A program made the translations under genes and the position numbers. Below are positions 1 through 10,376 of a stretch of 64,000 bases of DNA, piece after piece (the stretch's first letter is position 1; the number at the start of each line of letters is the position of its first letter). The notes beneath the pieces were generated by a model. The model saw nothing but the letters and a program-made list of their open reading frames with translations. It did no database searches and was not told where the DNA came from. The stretch is from Pseudomonas putida (GTDB lineage: Bacteria; Pseudomonadota; Gammaproteobacteria; Pseudomonadales; Pseudomonadaceae), in assembly GCF_009883635.2 (NCBI RefSeq), contig NZ_CP026115.2, forward strand, positions 1,674,001 to 1,738,000, given 5' to 3'.

Positions 1-1338
1 CTGGCTGAAGGCGAGGAAGTCCTCCAGCAGCTCGGCGAACAGCGAGGCATCTTCGGTGAAATCGTTGAGCAGGCGCTGGACGATGCGCTCCACGCGCAGG
101 TGCAGGCTGTCGCGCAGGCCTTCGCTGCCGGTTTCCCAGCCGATCGCGACAGCGGCAATCTCATTGAGCAGGCGCCGTGCCGGGTGGCTGGCACGGCTGA
201 ACAGGCCTTTGTCCAGCAGTGCCACCTTGAGCAGCGGAATGTGCAGGCGAACGATCAGCGCGCGCAGGCTCAGCGGCAAGTTGTCGTCGGCGGCGATGTA
301 GGCGAACAGCAGGCCGACCAGATTGATCATGTCCTCGTCGGCGCAGGCGATACGCCGGCGCGTACCGCTGCGCACGCTGACCCGCAGCAGCAATTGTTCA
401 AGCTGCTGCCCCAGGTCGAAGTCGTCATCGTCGATCGTGGCCGGAACATAATGCTGCAGGTGCGAAAGCAGGCGCAGCAAGTCGGCGGTGCTGATCGGCT
501 CGGCGCTGGCGGCGGCTTGCAGGCGCGGGGCGATGCGCCCTCTGCACGGCGCCAGCAGGCCTTCCAGCGAACGCATGAAGGCCTGCCCGGCACTGTCAGC
601 CCCCATGGCATCTGGTTCCCGGTTGGCCGGCGCGCGCCGCGCATTCAGGCGGCGGTCTTCGGCGCGTCGACGCGGGGCTGGCTGCAGTTCCGGCATCACG
701 CCCGCAGCGGCCAGCAACTGGTTGGCTTCGACATAAAGCACGTCGATGTCACGCAGCACATAGCGCTCGAACAGCTTGAGCAGGATCAGCTTGACCCGCA
801 GGCCCACGCCCAGGTTGCGCCCGGCATCGAGGAAATAGCCACACAGCGCAGCAGGCCCGAACGGGTTCTGTTGTTCGTCGAAGCTGCGCGCAAGCAGGCA
901 CTGCAAACGCATGCCCAGTTGCTCGAGGGCGAGGCCATCACGCGACAGCACCCGTGCGACCATGCCGTCGACGGCGACGGCACGCTCCCTGTACGCCTGG
1001 TTTTTCGACGCCTGCTGGCCCAGCGGGTCGAATTGGCCGATCCGGGCGAAGGTGTCGTAGAAGATGTCGAGAAAACCGCGTTCGATGTGCTTGCGCTTCA
1101 GGCGCAGGTCACGCATCGCTTCGAAGTACAGGTTCTGGTCGAAGCGGTCGGCTGCCCGGTCGGCCATTTCGAAAAGCGTGTCGTCGGCATTGTCGAACAG
1201 CGCCTGCAGGCCCTGGCGCAGTTGCAGGGCAGCCTTGTCACGCACCTGCAGGAGCAACACCGGAAGGCAAGGCAAGGGCGTGCGTGCCCCTCGATCGATG
1301 GCCGCCGCCAGGGGCACCACCTTGCCTTCTTTATGCAT
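1..1338 (-). CDS. DUF1631 family protein (C-terminal part outside window)
   Basis: The leftward reading frame is open from an ATG at 1338 to the window edge, giving 446 N-terminal residues without a stop; the rest lies outside. An AAGGAGT ribosome site sits just upstream of the ATG. The sequence (start MHKEGKVVPL, then LFDNADDTLFEMADRA and FLDIFYDTFARIG) is what I know from the large DUF1631 proteins of Pseudomonas that lie beside nadC and are sometimes mislabelled thymidine phosphorylase. It is rich in Leu and Arg, with no signal peptide or membrane segment in the visible part. Function is not established from sequence; a cytosolic regulatory or binding role is only a guess. It is divergent from nadC across 245 bp. 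Confidence 0.8.
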   Translation of the reverse strand, partial: MHKEGKVVPLAAAIDRGARTPLPCLPVLLLQVRDKAALQLRQGLQALFDNADDTLFEMADRAADRFDQNLYFEAMRDLRLKRKHIERGFLDIFYDTFARIGQFDPLGQQASKNQAYRERAVAVDGMVARVLSRDGLALEQLGMRLQCLLARSFDEQQNPFGPAALCGYFLDAGRNLGVGLRVKLILLKLFERYVLRDIDVLYVEANQLLAAAGVMPELQPAPRRRAEDRRLNARRAPANREPDAMGADSAGQAFMRSLEGLLAPCRGRIAPRLQAAASAEPISTADLLRLLSHLQHYVPATIDDDDFDLGQQLEQLLLRVSVRSGTRRRIACADEDMINLVGLLFAYIAADDNLPLSLRALIVRLHIPLLKVALLDKGLFSRASHPARRLLNEIAAVAIGWETGSEGLRDSLHLRVERIVQRLLNDFTEDASLFAELLEDFLAFSQ

Positions 1339-1523
1339 CCCGGACTCCTTGCTGGGTAATGTATTCGACAGCGCGAAAAATCGTCAAAGCTATGACGCCA
1401 ATTGTTAGGCGCCATTATCGGTAAAAATGCCGGCAGCTGCCAGCACTCTTCTCTGGCGGGCAAGTGACTGTGTTTTCGGGCAAATGCTCATTTGACCTGA
1501 CCAATGGTCACCTGCAAGGCAAG

Positions 1524-1555
1524 CTGTACACGGCACAGCCCCCCTGCCCTATAAT
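1524..1555 (+). promoter_or_regulatory. Possible sigma70 promoter of nadC
   Basis: A perfect TATAAT lies at 1550-1555, 28 bp before the nadC ATG. The -35 match is weak (TGTACA at 1525-1530 with a 19-bp spacer), so the element is supported mainly by the -10 box and its position. Confidence 0.4.
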
Positions 1556-1568
1556 CGCCGGCATCTAG

Positions 1569-2432
<864 letters not shown>

Positions 2433-2447
2433 GCGAATCGCAGGCAT

Positions 2448-2475
2448 GAAAAACCGGCCAGATGGCCGGTTTTTT
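2448..2475. terminator. Bidirectional terminator between nadC and trxB
   Basis: An inverted repeat AACCGGCC/GGCCGGTT with a 4-nt loop is flanked by an A run on the left and a T run on the right, so it can stop the convergent nadC and trxB transcripts. Confidence 0.85.
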
Positions 2476-2485
2476 ATTTCCTGAA

Positions 2486-3761
<1,276 letters not shown>

Positions 3762-4490
3762 ATGCAAGCCCCTGTCCTCTCCGGCCCCCAGTACCTGCGC
3801 GAAGGCCTGAAACTGGTGCTGAGCCCCAACCTGCGGATGTTCGTGCTGTTGCCGCTGGCGATCAACCTGCTGCTGTTCGGCGGCCTGATCTACTTCGCCG
3901 GCCACGAGTTCAGCCTGTGGCTCGACGCCCTGATGCCGACCCTGCCCAGCTGGCTGAGCTTCCTTTCCTACATTCTCTGGCCACTGTTCGTCGCCTTGCT
4001 GGTGCTGATGGTGTTCTTCACCTTCACCCTGGTGGCCAACGTCATCGCTGCGCCGTTCAATGGCTTTCTTGCGGAAAAGGTCGAAGTGGTGGTGCGCGGC
4101 CAAGACCCGTTCCCGGCGTTCAGCTGGGGTGAACTGGTGGCCATGGTGCCACGCACCTTCGGCCGCGAGATGCGCAAGCTCGGTTACTTCCTGCCGCGGG
4201 CCATCGGCCTGTTCATCCTGTCGCTGATCCCGGTGGTCAACGTGATCGCCGCGCCGCTGTGGCTGGTATTCGGCGTGTGGATGATGGCCATCCAGTACAT
4301 CGACTACCCAGCAGACAACAACAAGATGAGCTGGCAGGACATGCTGGCCTGGCTGCGGCAGAAGCGCTGGCAGTCGATGGGGTTTGGCGGGATTACCTAC
4401 CTGGCCTTGCTCATTCCGGGCGTGAACGTGCTGATGATGCCGGCGGCGGTGGCGGGGGCTACGTTGTTTTGGGTGCGGGAGCGCACGTAG
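3762..4490 (+). CDS. cysZ: Sulfate transporter CysZ
   Basis: CysZ is an inner-membrane protein that brings sulfate into the cell for cysteine synthesis. The 242-residue product begins with the family-typical [11 protein letters not shown] and has about four long hydrophobic segments (roughly residues 25-50, 65-95, 145-175 and 200-225), with [24 protein letters not shown] after the second, a hallmark stretch of this family. Length is close to the E. coli protein (about 250). A CGGAGTG site lies upstream of the ATG. The neighbour trxB supplies reducing power used in sulfate assimilation, but they are divergent rather than an operon. Confidence 0.92.
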   Translation: MQAPVLSGPQYLREGLKLVLSPNLRMFVLLPLAINLLLFGGLIYFAGHEFSLWLDALMPTLPSWLSFLSYILWPLFVALLVLMVFFTFTLVANVIAAPFNGFLAEKVEVVVRGQDPFPAFSWGELVAMVPRTFGREMRKLGYFLPRAIGLFILSLIPVVNVIAAPLWLVFGVWMMAIQYIDYPADNNKMSWQDMLAWLRQKRWQSMGFGGITYLALLIPGVNVLMMPAAVAGATLFWVRERT

Positions 4491-4579
4491 TAGATACTTA
4501 GCGCCTGCCTCGGCTCTGTTCGATCTTCAATGCGCTCAAGGCCGCACCATTGCGGGCTTCAAATCACAGGAGATCGAAG

Positions 4580-4968
4580 ATGGAATTCACAGACGTCAAA
4601 TCGAAAGACTTCATTGAGCTGGCAGGTATCCCAGAGCATCTTCAGGGCACGGCCATCGCCGAGCAGCGAGTGAAGTGGCGGCTGCGCGAGGCCCTGGAAG
4701 CCAATGACATCCTTGAGCCAATCGAGCGCTTGCACTACACCACCTGGGACTCTCACAGCGGCGCGGTCAACTACAGCCGCCCCTGGTCGAGTTGCTGGTC
4801 GATGCGGTGCTTAACAGCGAAGCCCCCACCATCAGTCCAGCCGGGGGTATCTTCGGGGCTCGTGGCGTGAACGGTGAGGAGCATCTTATCAACGTCGACC
4901 TGGCGGCAGTTGGCGACGCCGTCTCGACCGTCTACCGACACATCAAGCAAACCGAACAGGCCGATTGA
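4580..4968 (+). pseudogene. Frameshifted small conserved-looking gene
   Basis: An ATG at 4580 with a good AGGAGATCGA site opens a frame beginning MEFTDVKSKDFIELAGIPEH. Around 4780-4783 a run of four C ends sensible coding, and a neighbouring frame continues with PLVELLVDAVLNSEAPTISP to a TGA at 4966. Restoring one C gives a continuous protein of about 129 residues, so the break is a one-base contraction of a C tract, either a real mutation or a sequencing error. I do not recognise the family. It is soluble, acidic, and lies between cysZ and a convergent chemoreceptor gene, with a hairpin directly after the stop. Confidence 0.65.
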
Positions 4969-4982
4969 CCCATAGCCCATGG

Positions 4983-5007
4983 CAAAGGGCCGTGCTGAGC
5001 CCTTTGT
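4983..5007 (+). terminator. Hairpin after the frameshifted gene
   Basis: AAAGGGC and GCCCTTT form a 7-bp stem with an 8-nt loop followed by a short T-containing tail; it lies between convergent genes and could serve both. Confidence 0.55.
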
Positions 5008-5022
5008 CCTCACGAGCCGCTA

Positions 5023-6339
5023 TCAGTGGCTCAACTGGCTGGAAAACTGCCCCACCGCATCCACCACCTTCTTCGCCCCTTCCTGAATCTCGACGATCAC
5101 CCCGCCGGTATCCGCCGCCAACGCCAACCCCTGTTCGGCCTGGCGCTTGCTGGTGTCGATGATGTCCACCGCCGCCTGGGCCAGTTGCTCGTTCTGCTGC
5201 ACCACCTTGGCAATCTCCTCGGTGGCGCTGCTGGTACGCGAGGCCAGCTGCCGCACTTCGTCGGCGACCACGGCGAAGCCGCGACCCTGCTCGCCGGCGC
5301 GGGCGGCTTCGATGGCGGCGTTGAGCGCGAGCAGGTTGGTCTGCCCGGCGATGTCGCTGATGGTCTTGATGATTGCGCCAATCACCTTGGACTGCCTGTC
5401 CAGCGCCTGGATACCCTCGGCAGCATCCTGCATCGAGCCTTCCAGCCCACGCATCACGTCCACGGTCTGGGTCACCACATCGGTGGCCTTGCGGGCACTG
5501 GTGTCGGTTTCCAGGGAGGTGTTGTAGGCAATGTCGGCAGCCTGCGCCACCGCCTGCTCCTGATTGACCTGGTCGGTGATCACGGTGGCGAACTTGACCA
5601 CCTTGTACAGCACGTCATGGGCATCGAAGATCGGGTTGTAGGAAGCCTCCAGCCAGATCGTGCGCCCATGGGCGTCGATTCGCTTGAAACGGTCGGCCAC
5701 ATACTGGCCACGGCGCAGGTTGTCCCAGAATGCCTGGTAACCCGCCGAGTTGGCTTCCTCCGGTTCGCAGAACATGCGGTGATGCTTGCCACGTATCTGC
5801 TCCAGGTTGTAGCCCACCGTCTGCAGGAAGCGCTCGTTGGCCGTCAGCACCTCGCCGTTGAGGTTGAATTCGATCACGGCGGTGGAGCGCATCAGCGCTT
5901 TGATCAGGCTTTCATGCTCACGCGATGTCTCGATGGTGCGGGTCAGGTCGCTGGAGTGCATGGAGAAATGCTTGATCCGCCCGTCGACAGTCTTCACCGG
6001 CTGCAGGATAGAGCGCAGCCAGGCTTCCTCACCGTTGCCGCGTAGCAGGCGGAATGCGCCGTTGAGGTGCTCGCCACGGGTGATGGCGTTTTTCATGCGC
6101 TGGTAGAAATCCAGCTTCTTAACATGGCCCGGCACGATCTCTTCGATGTTACGGCCAATCAATTGCTCGGCACGATAGAGCATCTCGCTCTCGAAGTTGC
6201 CGTTGACCTGCTCGATGCGCCCCTGGGGGTCGAGCTGCAGCACCAGCATCTCGCTGTCGAGGCTGCTCTTGACCTGCTCGACGGCCATCAGCTCTTCGCG
6301 CAGTTGCTGGATTTCTTTCTTGAGCTTGCTGTTGAACAT
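5023..6339 (-). CDS. Soluble PAS-PAS methyl-accepting chemotaxis protein (BdlA-like)
   Basis: A 438-residue receptor without membrane segments. An N-terminal coiled coil ([13 protein letters not shown]) is followed by two PAS domains (about residues 30-135 and 155-265), then a short methyl-accepting signalling domain whose hairpin tip ([33 protein letters not shown], given here as two halves: [15 protein letters not shown] and [15 protein letters not shown]) is fully conserved and contacts CheA/CheW. Layout and length resemble P. aeruginosa BdlA, which links redox or c-di-GMP cues to biofilm dispersal. The start at 6339 is preferred over an ATG 24 bp upstream because GGGAG precedes it. The ligand, whether heme, FAD or none, cannot be read from sequence. 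Confidence 0.85.
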   Translation of the reverse strand: MFNSKLKKEIQQLREELMAVEQVKSSLDSEMLVLQLDPQGRIEQVNGNFESEMLYRAEQLIGRNIEEIVPGHVKKLDFYQRMKNAITRGEHLNGAFRLLRGNGEEAWLRSILQPVKTVDGRIKHFSMHSSDLTRTIETSREHESLIKALMRSTAVIEFNLNGEVLTANERFLQTVGYNLEQIRGKHHRMFCEPEEANSAGYQAFWDNLRRGQYVADRFKRIDAHGRTIWLEASYNPIFDAHDVLYKVVKFATVITDQVNQEQAVAQAADIAYNTSLETDTSARKATDVVTQTVDVMRGLEGSMQDAAEGIQALDRQSKVIGAIIKTISDIAGQTNLLALNAAIEAARAGEQGRGFAVVADEVRQLASRTSSATEEIAKVVQQNEQLAQAAVDIIDTSKRQAEQGLALAADTGGVIVEIQEGAKKVVDAVGQFSSQLSH

Positions 6340-6518
6340 CACCGCACTCCCGGAGCGCATCAAACCGATTCGGATGCATCTTCATCGGCTGCACCACGTG
6401 CCGCTTGAGCACGCTGCAAAGAAATATTCACACAGGCGAAACTGCCGGAAATCAGGCGTCACCTGCACGTCACAAAGCCGTCATTTGAGCGCAACGCGAC
6501 AGGTGGACACTTTTTGTC

Positions 6519-7733
6519 ATGAATACACCTGCCCTACGTATCTGCCTTGTCAGCGAAACTTTCCCACCCGAAATAAACGGTGTGGCCAATACCCTTGGCC
6601 GCCTCAGCGAAGGTTTGCGACAGCGTGGTCACCAGGTGGAAATCGTTCGCCCACGGCAAGCCAACGAGGCACCGGCGGACGATGACCAGGGCCTGTTGCT
6701 CTGCCGTGGCTGGGCACTGCCCGGCTATCCCGGCCTGCAGTGGGGCGAGATGTCGATGCACAAGCTGTTGCGCCGCTGGCGCCGGCATCGCCCGGACGTG
6801 CTGTACATCGCCACCGAAGGGCCACTGGGCCTCAGCGCCCTGCGCGCCGCGCGACGCCTGGGGGTTGCCGTGGTCAGCGGCTTTCACACCAATTTCCCGC
6901 AATACTCCGGCCAATACGGCCTCGGCCTGCTGGCGCGCCTGCTCACCCATTACCTGCGCTGGTTCCATCGACGAACCGCCGCCACCCTTGTACCCAGCGT
7001 CAGCCAGCGCCTGGAGCTGGAACGCCGCGGATTCGAGCGCCTGGCCTTGATGGCCCGGGGCGTCGATGCCGGCCTGTTCAACCCGGCCAGACGCAGCCAG
7101 GCGTTACGCGAAAGCTGGGGGCTCGGCGCGGACGATATCGCCGTGCTGCACGTCGGGCGTCTGGCCGCAGAGAAGAACCTGACGCTGTTGCAGCCCTGCC
7201 TGCACGCCTTGCAGAAAACGTATCCACAACGGCGCCTGCGCCTGGTGGTGGTGGGTGATGGCCCGCAGCGGGCCGCCCTCGAACAGCAGATGTCGGATGC
7301 GGTGTTCTGCGGCGCGCAGCGCGGTGAAGCGCTGGCCGAACACTACGCCAGCGGCGACCTGTTCCTGTTTCCGAGCCTGACCGAAACCTTCGGCAACGTG
7401 GTGCTCGAAGCCATGGCCTCGGGGCTGGCCGTGGTCGCCTACGATGAAGCTGCCGCGGCCCAGCACATCCGCCATGGTCACAGTGGCGCGCTGGCCATGC
7501 CTGGCGAGCAGTGCGCATTCATCGATGCCGCCTGCTGGCTGCTGGAAGAAAGCGAAACCCTGCGCCGGGTTCGCCTGAACGCCCGCCAGCACGCCAGCCG
7601 CCAAGGCTGGCCAGCGATCGTCGAGCAATTCGAATCACACTTGTTCAACGCCTGCCACACGGCACCTGCCGGCAGCCAACCGACAGGCGCCGCACTGGCG
7701 ATCAAGCCAGAGTCGTCAACGCCTCGCGGCTGA
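6519..7733 (+). CDS. GT4-type glycosyltransferase
   Basis: A 404-residue GT-B fold enzyme. The N-terminal half begins RICLVSETFPPEINGVANTL, typical of family 4 enzymes of the mannosyl-/glucosyltransferase type that act on lipids or polysaccharides. The C-terminal half has the nucleotide-sugar EX7E motif in SLTETFGNVVLEAMASG and the LHVGRLAAEKNL turn at the start of the donor domain. There is no membrane segment. The ribosome site is weak. Its stop lies inside the end of the convergent oxidoreductase gene (32-bp overlap). Acceptor unknown; a role in envelope glycolipid synthesis is inference. Confidence 0.85.
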   Translation: MNTPALRICLVSETFPPEINGVANTLGRLSEGLRQRGHQVEIVRPRQANEAPADDDQGLLLCRGWALPGYPGLQWGEMSMHKLLRRWRRHRPDVLYIATEGPLGLSALRAARRLGVAVVSGFHTNFPQYSGQYGLGLLARLLTHYLRWFHRRTAATLVPSVSQRLELERRGFERLALMARGVDAGLFNPARRSQALRESWGLGADDIAVLHVGRLAAEKNLTLLQPCLHALQKTYPQRRLRLVVVGDGPQRAALEQQMSDAVFCGAQRGEALAEHYASGDLFLFPSLTETFGNVVLEAMASGLAVVAYDEAAAAQHIRHGHSGALAMPGEQCAFIDAACWLLEESETLRRVRLNARQHASRQGWPAIVEQFESHLFNACHTAPAGSQPTGAALAIKPESSTPRG

Positions 7734-8805
7734 ACGGCAGCACGTCCGCTTCACGCCCTTCGCGCACTTTCTGCGCCCACTCGGCGTCCACCAGCAGGGC
7801 ACGGCCAACCGCCACCAGGTCGAACTCTTCGTCGCCCAGACGGCGCAGCAAGCCTTCCAGGCTGGCCGGCTTGGCCACCTTGTCAGTGGCGACCATGAAC
7901 TGCAGGAACTCGCCATCGAGCCCCACGCTGCCGACGGTGATGGTCGGCTTGCCGGTGAGTGTACGGGTCCAGCCGGCCAGGTTCAGCTCGGAACCTTCGA
8001 ACTCGGGCTCCCAGAAGCGCCGGGTCGAACAGTGGAAGATATCCACACCCGCCGCCGACAGCGGTTCAAGGAAGGCTGCCAGTGCTTCCGGCGTTTCCAC
8101 CAGACGTGCGCTGTAGTCCTGCTGCTTCCACTGCGAGAAGCGGAAGATGATCGGGAAGTCCGGCCCCACGGCAGCGCGCACGGCCTGGATCAGCTCGATG
8201 GCGAAGCGCGAGCGGCCAGCCAGGTCGCCGCCATATTCGTCGCTGCGGCGGTTGCTGGCCTCCCAGAAGAACTGATCGATCAGGTAGCCGTGGGCGCCAT
8301 GGATCTCCACGCCGTCCATGCCGATGGCCTTGGCATCGTGGGCCGCTTGGGCAAAGGCGGCGATCACGTTGCGGATATCGTCATGCGACATGCCATGCAC
8401 CAGCACCTGGCCGTCCTTGACCTTCTCGCTCGGCCCGTAACCCGGCACGCTGGCGTCTGGCTCGGTGCCCAGGCGGCGCACCGTGCCGACGTGCCACAGC
8501 TGCGGGACGATACGGCCGCCTTCGGCATGCACCGCGTCGACCACCTGCTTCCAGCCAGCCAAGGCATCTTCACCATGGAAGCGCGGTACATTGGGGTAGC
8601 CGTTGGCTGCCTTGTGCCCGACCGTGGTGCCTTCGGTGATGATCAGCCCCACGCCTGCCGCGGCACGGCGGCGGTAATACTCGACCACGCCGGCGTGCGG
8701 CACGCCACCAGGGCAGAAGGTACGGGTCATCGGCGCCATGACGACGCGGGTCGGCAGCTCGAGCGCGCCGAGGGTGAACGGCTGGAACAGGGGGTTGCTG
8801 GACAT
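7702..8805 (-). CDS. NADH:flavin oxidoreductase (old yellow enzyme family)
   Basis: A 367-residue FMN-dependent ene-reductase-type TIM barrel. Visible family features are the N-terminal FQPFTLGALELPTRVVMAPMTR, the QLWHVGT strand, the HGAHGYLIDQFFWEASNRRSDEYGG segment that carries the HxxH substrate-binding pair and the loop to the next helix, and the phosphate-binding GRALL near the C-terminus. Such enzymes reduce activated C=C bonds using NAD(P)H. Substrate unknown. The gene has its own promoter region on the right and overlaps the convergent glycosyltransferase by 32 bp at its 3' end. Confidence 0.9.
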   Translation of the reverse strand: MSSNPLFQPFTLGALELPTRVVMAPMTRTFCPGGVPHAGVVEYYRRRAAAGVGLIITEGTTVGHKAANGYPNVPRFHGEDALAGWKQVVDAVHAEGGRIVPQLWHVGTVRRLGTEPDASVPGYGPSEKVKDGQVLVHGMSHDDIRNVIAAFAQAAHDAKAIGMDGVEIHGAHGYLIDQFFWEASNRRSDEYGGDLAGRSRFAIELIQAVRAAVGPDFPIIFRFSQWKQQDYSARLVETPEALAAFLEPLSAAGVDIFHCSTRRFWEPEFEGSELNLAGWTRTLTGKPTITVGSVGLDGEFLQFMVATDKVAKPASLEGLLRRLGDEEFDLVAVGRALLVDAEWAQKVREGREADVLPFSREALTTLA

Positions 8806-8899
8806 GGGGCGCTTCCGTCTGGGGTAGGAAATGCGCCTGAGGTTAGGGTGTGCGAGAGGCTGGGCCCAGCATTATTGATTTGAGTGATTCTGGTACATC

Positions 8900-8923
8900 G
8901 CCGGGGCCGCTTCGCGCCCCGGC
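8900..8923. terminator. Hairpin downstream of gpx
   Basis: GCCGGGGC and GCCCCGGC form a perfect 8-bp stem with an 8-nt loop immediately beyond the peroxidase stop. There is no strong T run on the leftward strand, so terminator strength is uncertain. Confidence 0.5.
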
Positions 8924-8929
8924 AAAAGA

Positions 8930-9412
8930 TCAATTCAAGGCTTTTTCGATGGCCTGAACCACCGTTGGATCGTCAGGAGCGGTACGCGGGGCAAAGCGCG
9001 CGAGGACCCGGCCGTCCTTGCCCACCAGAAACTTCTCGAAGTTCCAGGTTATGTCCCCAGGGAATTCCGCCCCCTCGCCCGCCAGCAGACGGTACAACTG
9101 GTGACGCTCATGGCCATTGACCTCCAGCTTGGCTCCCAGTGGGAAGCTGACGCCATAGTTGAGGCGGCAGAACTCCTGAATCTCCTTCTCACTGCCCGGC
9201 TCCTGGCCAGCAAACTGGTTGCAGGGCAGGCCCAGCACATTGAAGCCCTTGCCCTTGAATTGCTGATGGAGCTTTTCCAGCGAAGCATACTGCGGTGTCA
9301 GGCCACACTTGGAGGCGACATTGACCACCAGCACCACCTGGCCCTTGAACGGTGCCAGGGGCAGGTCCTCGCCGTTCAGCGCCTTCAACGTCAGGTCGTG
9401 AAATGCACTCAT
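8930..9412 (-). CDS. Glutathione peroxidase family protein
   Basis: A 160-residue thiol peroxidase of the GPx fold, which reduces hydroperoxides at the expense of thioredoxin or glutathione. The peroxidatic cysteine is C36 in NVASKCGLT; the resolving-type cysteine C82 (EFC) and the catalytic partners Q70 and W123-N124 (TWNFEKF) are present, the layout of Cys-GPx enzymes that usually prefer thioredoxin. C64 lies in the conserved LPCNQF. No signal peptide, so cytosolic. The start is well placed, with the divergence of other candidate ATGs excluded by the conserved N-terminal FHDLTLKALNGE. Confidence 0.92.
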   Translation of the reverse strand: MSAFHDLTLKALNGEDLPLAPFKGQVVLVVNVASKCGLTPQYASLEKLHQQFKGKGFNVLGLPCNQFAGQEPGSEKEIQEFCRLNYGVSFPLGAKLEVNGHERHQLYRLLAGEGAEFPGDITWNFEKFLVGKDGRVLARFAPRTAPDDPTVVQAIEKALN

Positions 9413-9464
9413 GATGAATCCCCTCTCAGGTTCCCGGTTGCCGCTGGGGGCAAATTGCGCCCAC

Positions 9465-9530
9465 TAAAAAGGCGCTCTTCCAAGCCGCGCACCTCCCGCT
9501 GGGGAGGCATGCCGGCTTGTCCGAGCGCCT
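9465..9530 (-). terminator. Long nested hairpin terminator after slyD
   Basis: Three stacked perfect stems nest in one another: AGGCGCTC/GAGCGCCT (9470-9477 with 9523-9530), AAGCCG/CGGCTT (9482-9487 with 9513-9518) and CCTCCC/GGGAGG (9492-9497 with 9502-9507). On the leftward strand the structure ends in TTTTT, so it terminates the slyD transcript. Confidence 0.8.
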
Positions 9531-9558
9531 GGCGACTTTCTGAGCTTAGCGCAGAAAA

Positions 9559-10044
9559 TCAGTGGTGATGGCCACCTTCACCGTGGATGTGACGGTGAGC
9601 GATTTCTTCTTCGCTGGCGTCACGCACGTCGACAACCTTGACCTTGAAGTTCAGGCGCTGGCCAGCCAGAGGGTGGTTGCCGTCGACAGTGATGTCGTCG
9701 CCGTCGATGTCGCGGATGGTGACGATCTGCATCTGGCCGTCCGGCGCCGAAGCGTGGAACTGCATGCCGACTTCCAGTTGGTCGACGCCTTCGAACAGGC
9801 TGCGATTCAGGGTGCTGACCAGCTCGGCCAGGTATTCGCCGTAGGCGTCTTCCGGCTCGATGGCAACTTCCAGCTCGTCACCGGCTTGCTTGCCTTCCAG
9901 AGCTTTTTCCAGGCCCGGGATGATGTTGGCGGCACCGTGCAGGTAAACCAGCGGCGCACCGCCGGCGGAGCTGTCGATGGTCTCCCCGGCGTCGTTGGTC
10001 AGGGTATAGTCGATGGAGACAGCCTTGTTGGCGGCGATCAGCAT
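9559..10044 (-). CDS. slyD: FKBP-type peptidyl-prolyl isomerase, SlyD-like
   Basis: A 161-residue cytosolic isomerase/chaperone. The N-terminal FKBP half (DYTLTNDAGETIDSS, YLHGAANIIPGLEKALEG) is interrupted by an inserted-in-flap domain (about residues 70-125) as in SlyD, followed by the conserved NHPLAGQRLNFKVKV. The C-terminal tail is short and His-rich (HRHIHGEGGHHH), able to bind Ni or Zn but much shorter than the E. coli tail. The ATG at 10044 starts the family N-terminus; longer upstream frames have unlike composition. Its start overlaps the start of the divergent DUF3565 gene. Confidence 0.9.
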   Translation of the reverse strand: MLIAANKAVSIDYTLTNDAGETIDSSAGGAPLVYLHGAANIIPGLEKALEGKQAGDELEVAIEPEDAYGEYLAELVSTLNRSLFEGVDQLEVGMQFHASAPDGQMQIVTIRDIDGDDITVDGNHPLAGQRLNFKVKVVDVRDASEEEIAHRHIHGEGGHHH

Positions 10045-10345
10045 GGGGCAAGACCTTTTGCAAAAGTATGTAGAACTGACAAGTGTAACCAAGGCATCGC
10101 CTGAATGCGACCGCAGCGCGGACGAGGGGCGACCCATCAGTCGGATCACCGGCTTCCACCAGGACGAAGAAGGCCACTGGGTGGTCGAGCTGTCCTGCGG
10201 CCACACCCAGCACCTGCGCCACCAGCCACCGTGGCAGGCACGCCCGTGGGTGCTCGACGCCGAACAGCGCGCCGAGCGCATCGGCCAACCATTCGCTTGC
10301 GGCTGGTGCGCACAAGGGGCCGATAGCGCTACCCTTGGCCGTTGA
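10043..10345 (+). CDS. DUF3565 domain protein
   Basis: A small protein of about 100 residues. The conserved core RITGFHQDEEGHWVVELSCGH, then HLRHQPPW, then FACGWC matches my memory of DUF3565: two short cysteine-containing knuckles (C-G-H and C-x-x-C) that suggest a metal site. The only in-frame ATG before the core is at 10043, which overlaps the slyD start codon on the other strand; the ribosome site there is poor, so translation may begin at a non-ATG codon closer to the core. Function unknown. It ends 31 bp before pta. Confidence 0.7.
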   Translation: MGQDLLQKYVELTSVTKASPECDRSADEGRPISRITGFHQDEEGHWVVELSCGHTQHLRHQPPWQARPWVLDAEQRAERIGQPFACGWCAQGADSATLGR

Positions 10346-10376
10346 TTCCTTGCACCGCTTATTTCGAGAAGCACGC

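Noticed and set aside
100..1359. A long rightward open frame of about 420 codons
   Set aside because: It is the antisense shadow of the DUF1631 gene; high GC third positions on the other strand create it, and it has no family likeness or ribosome site.
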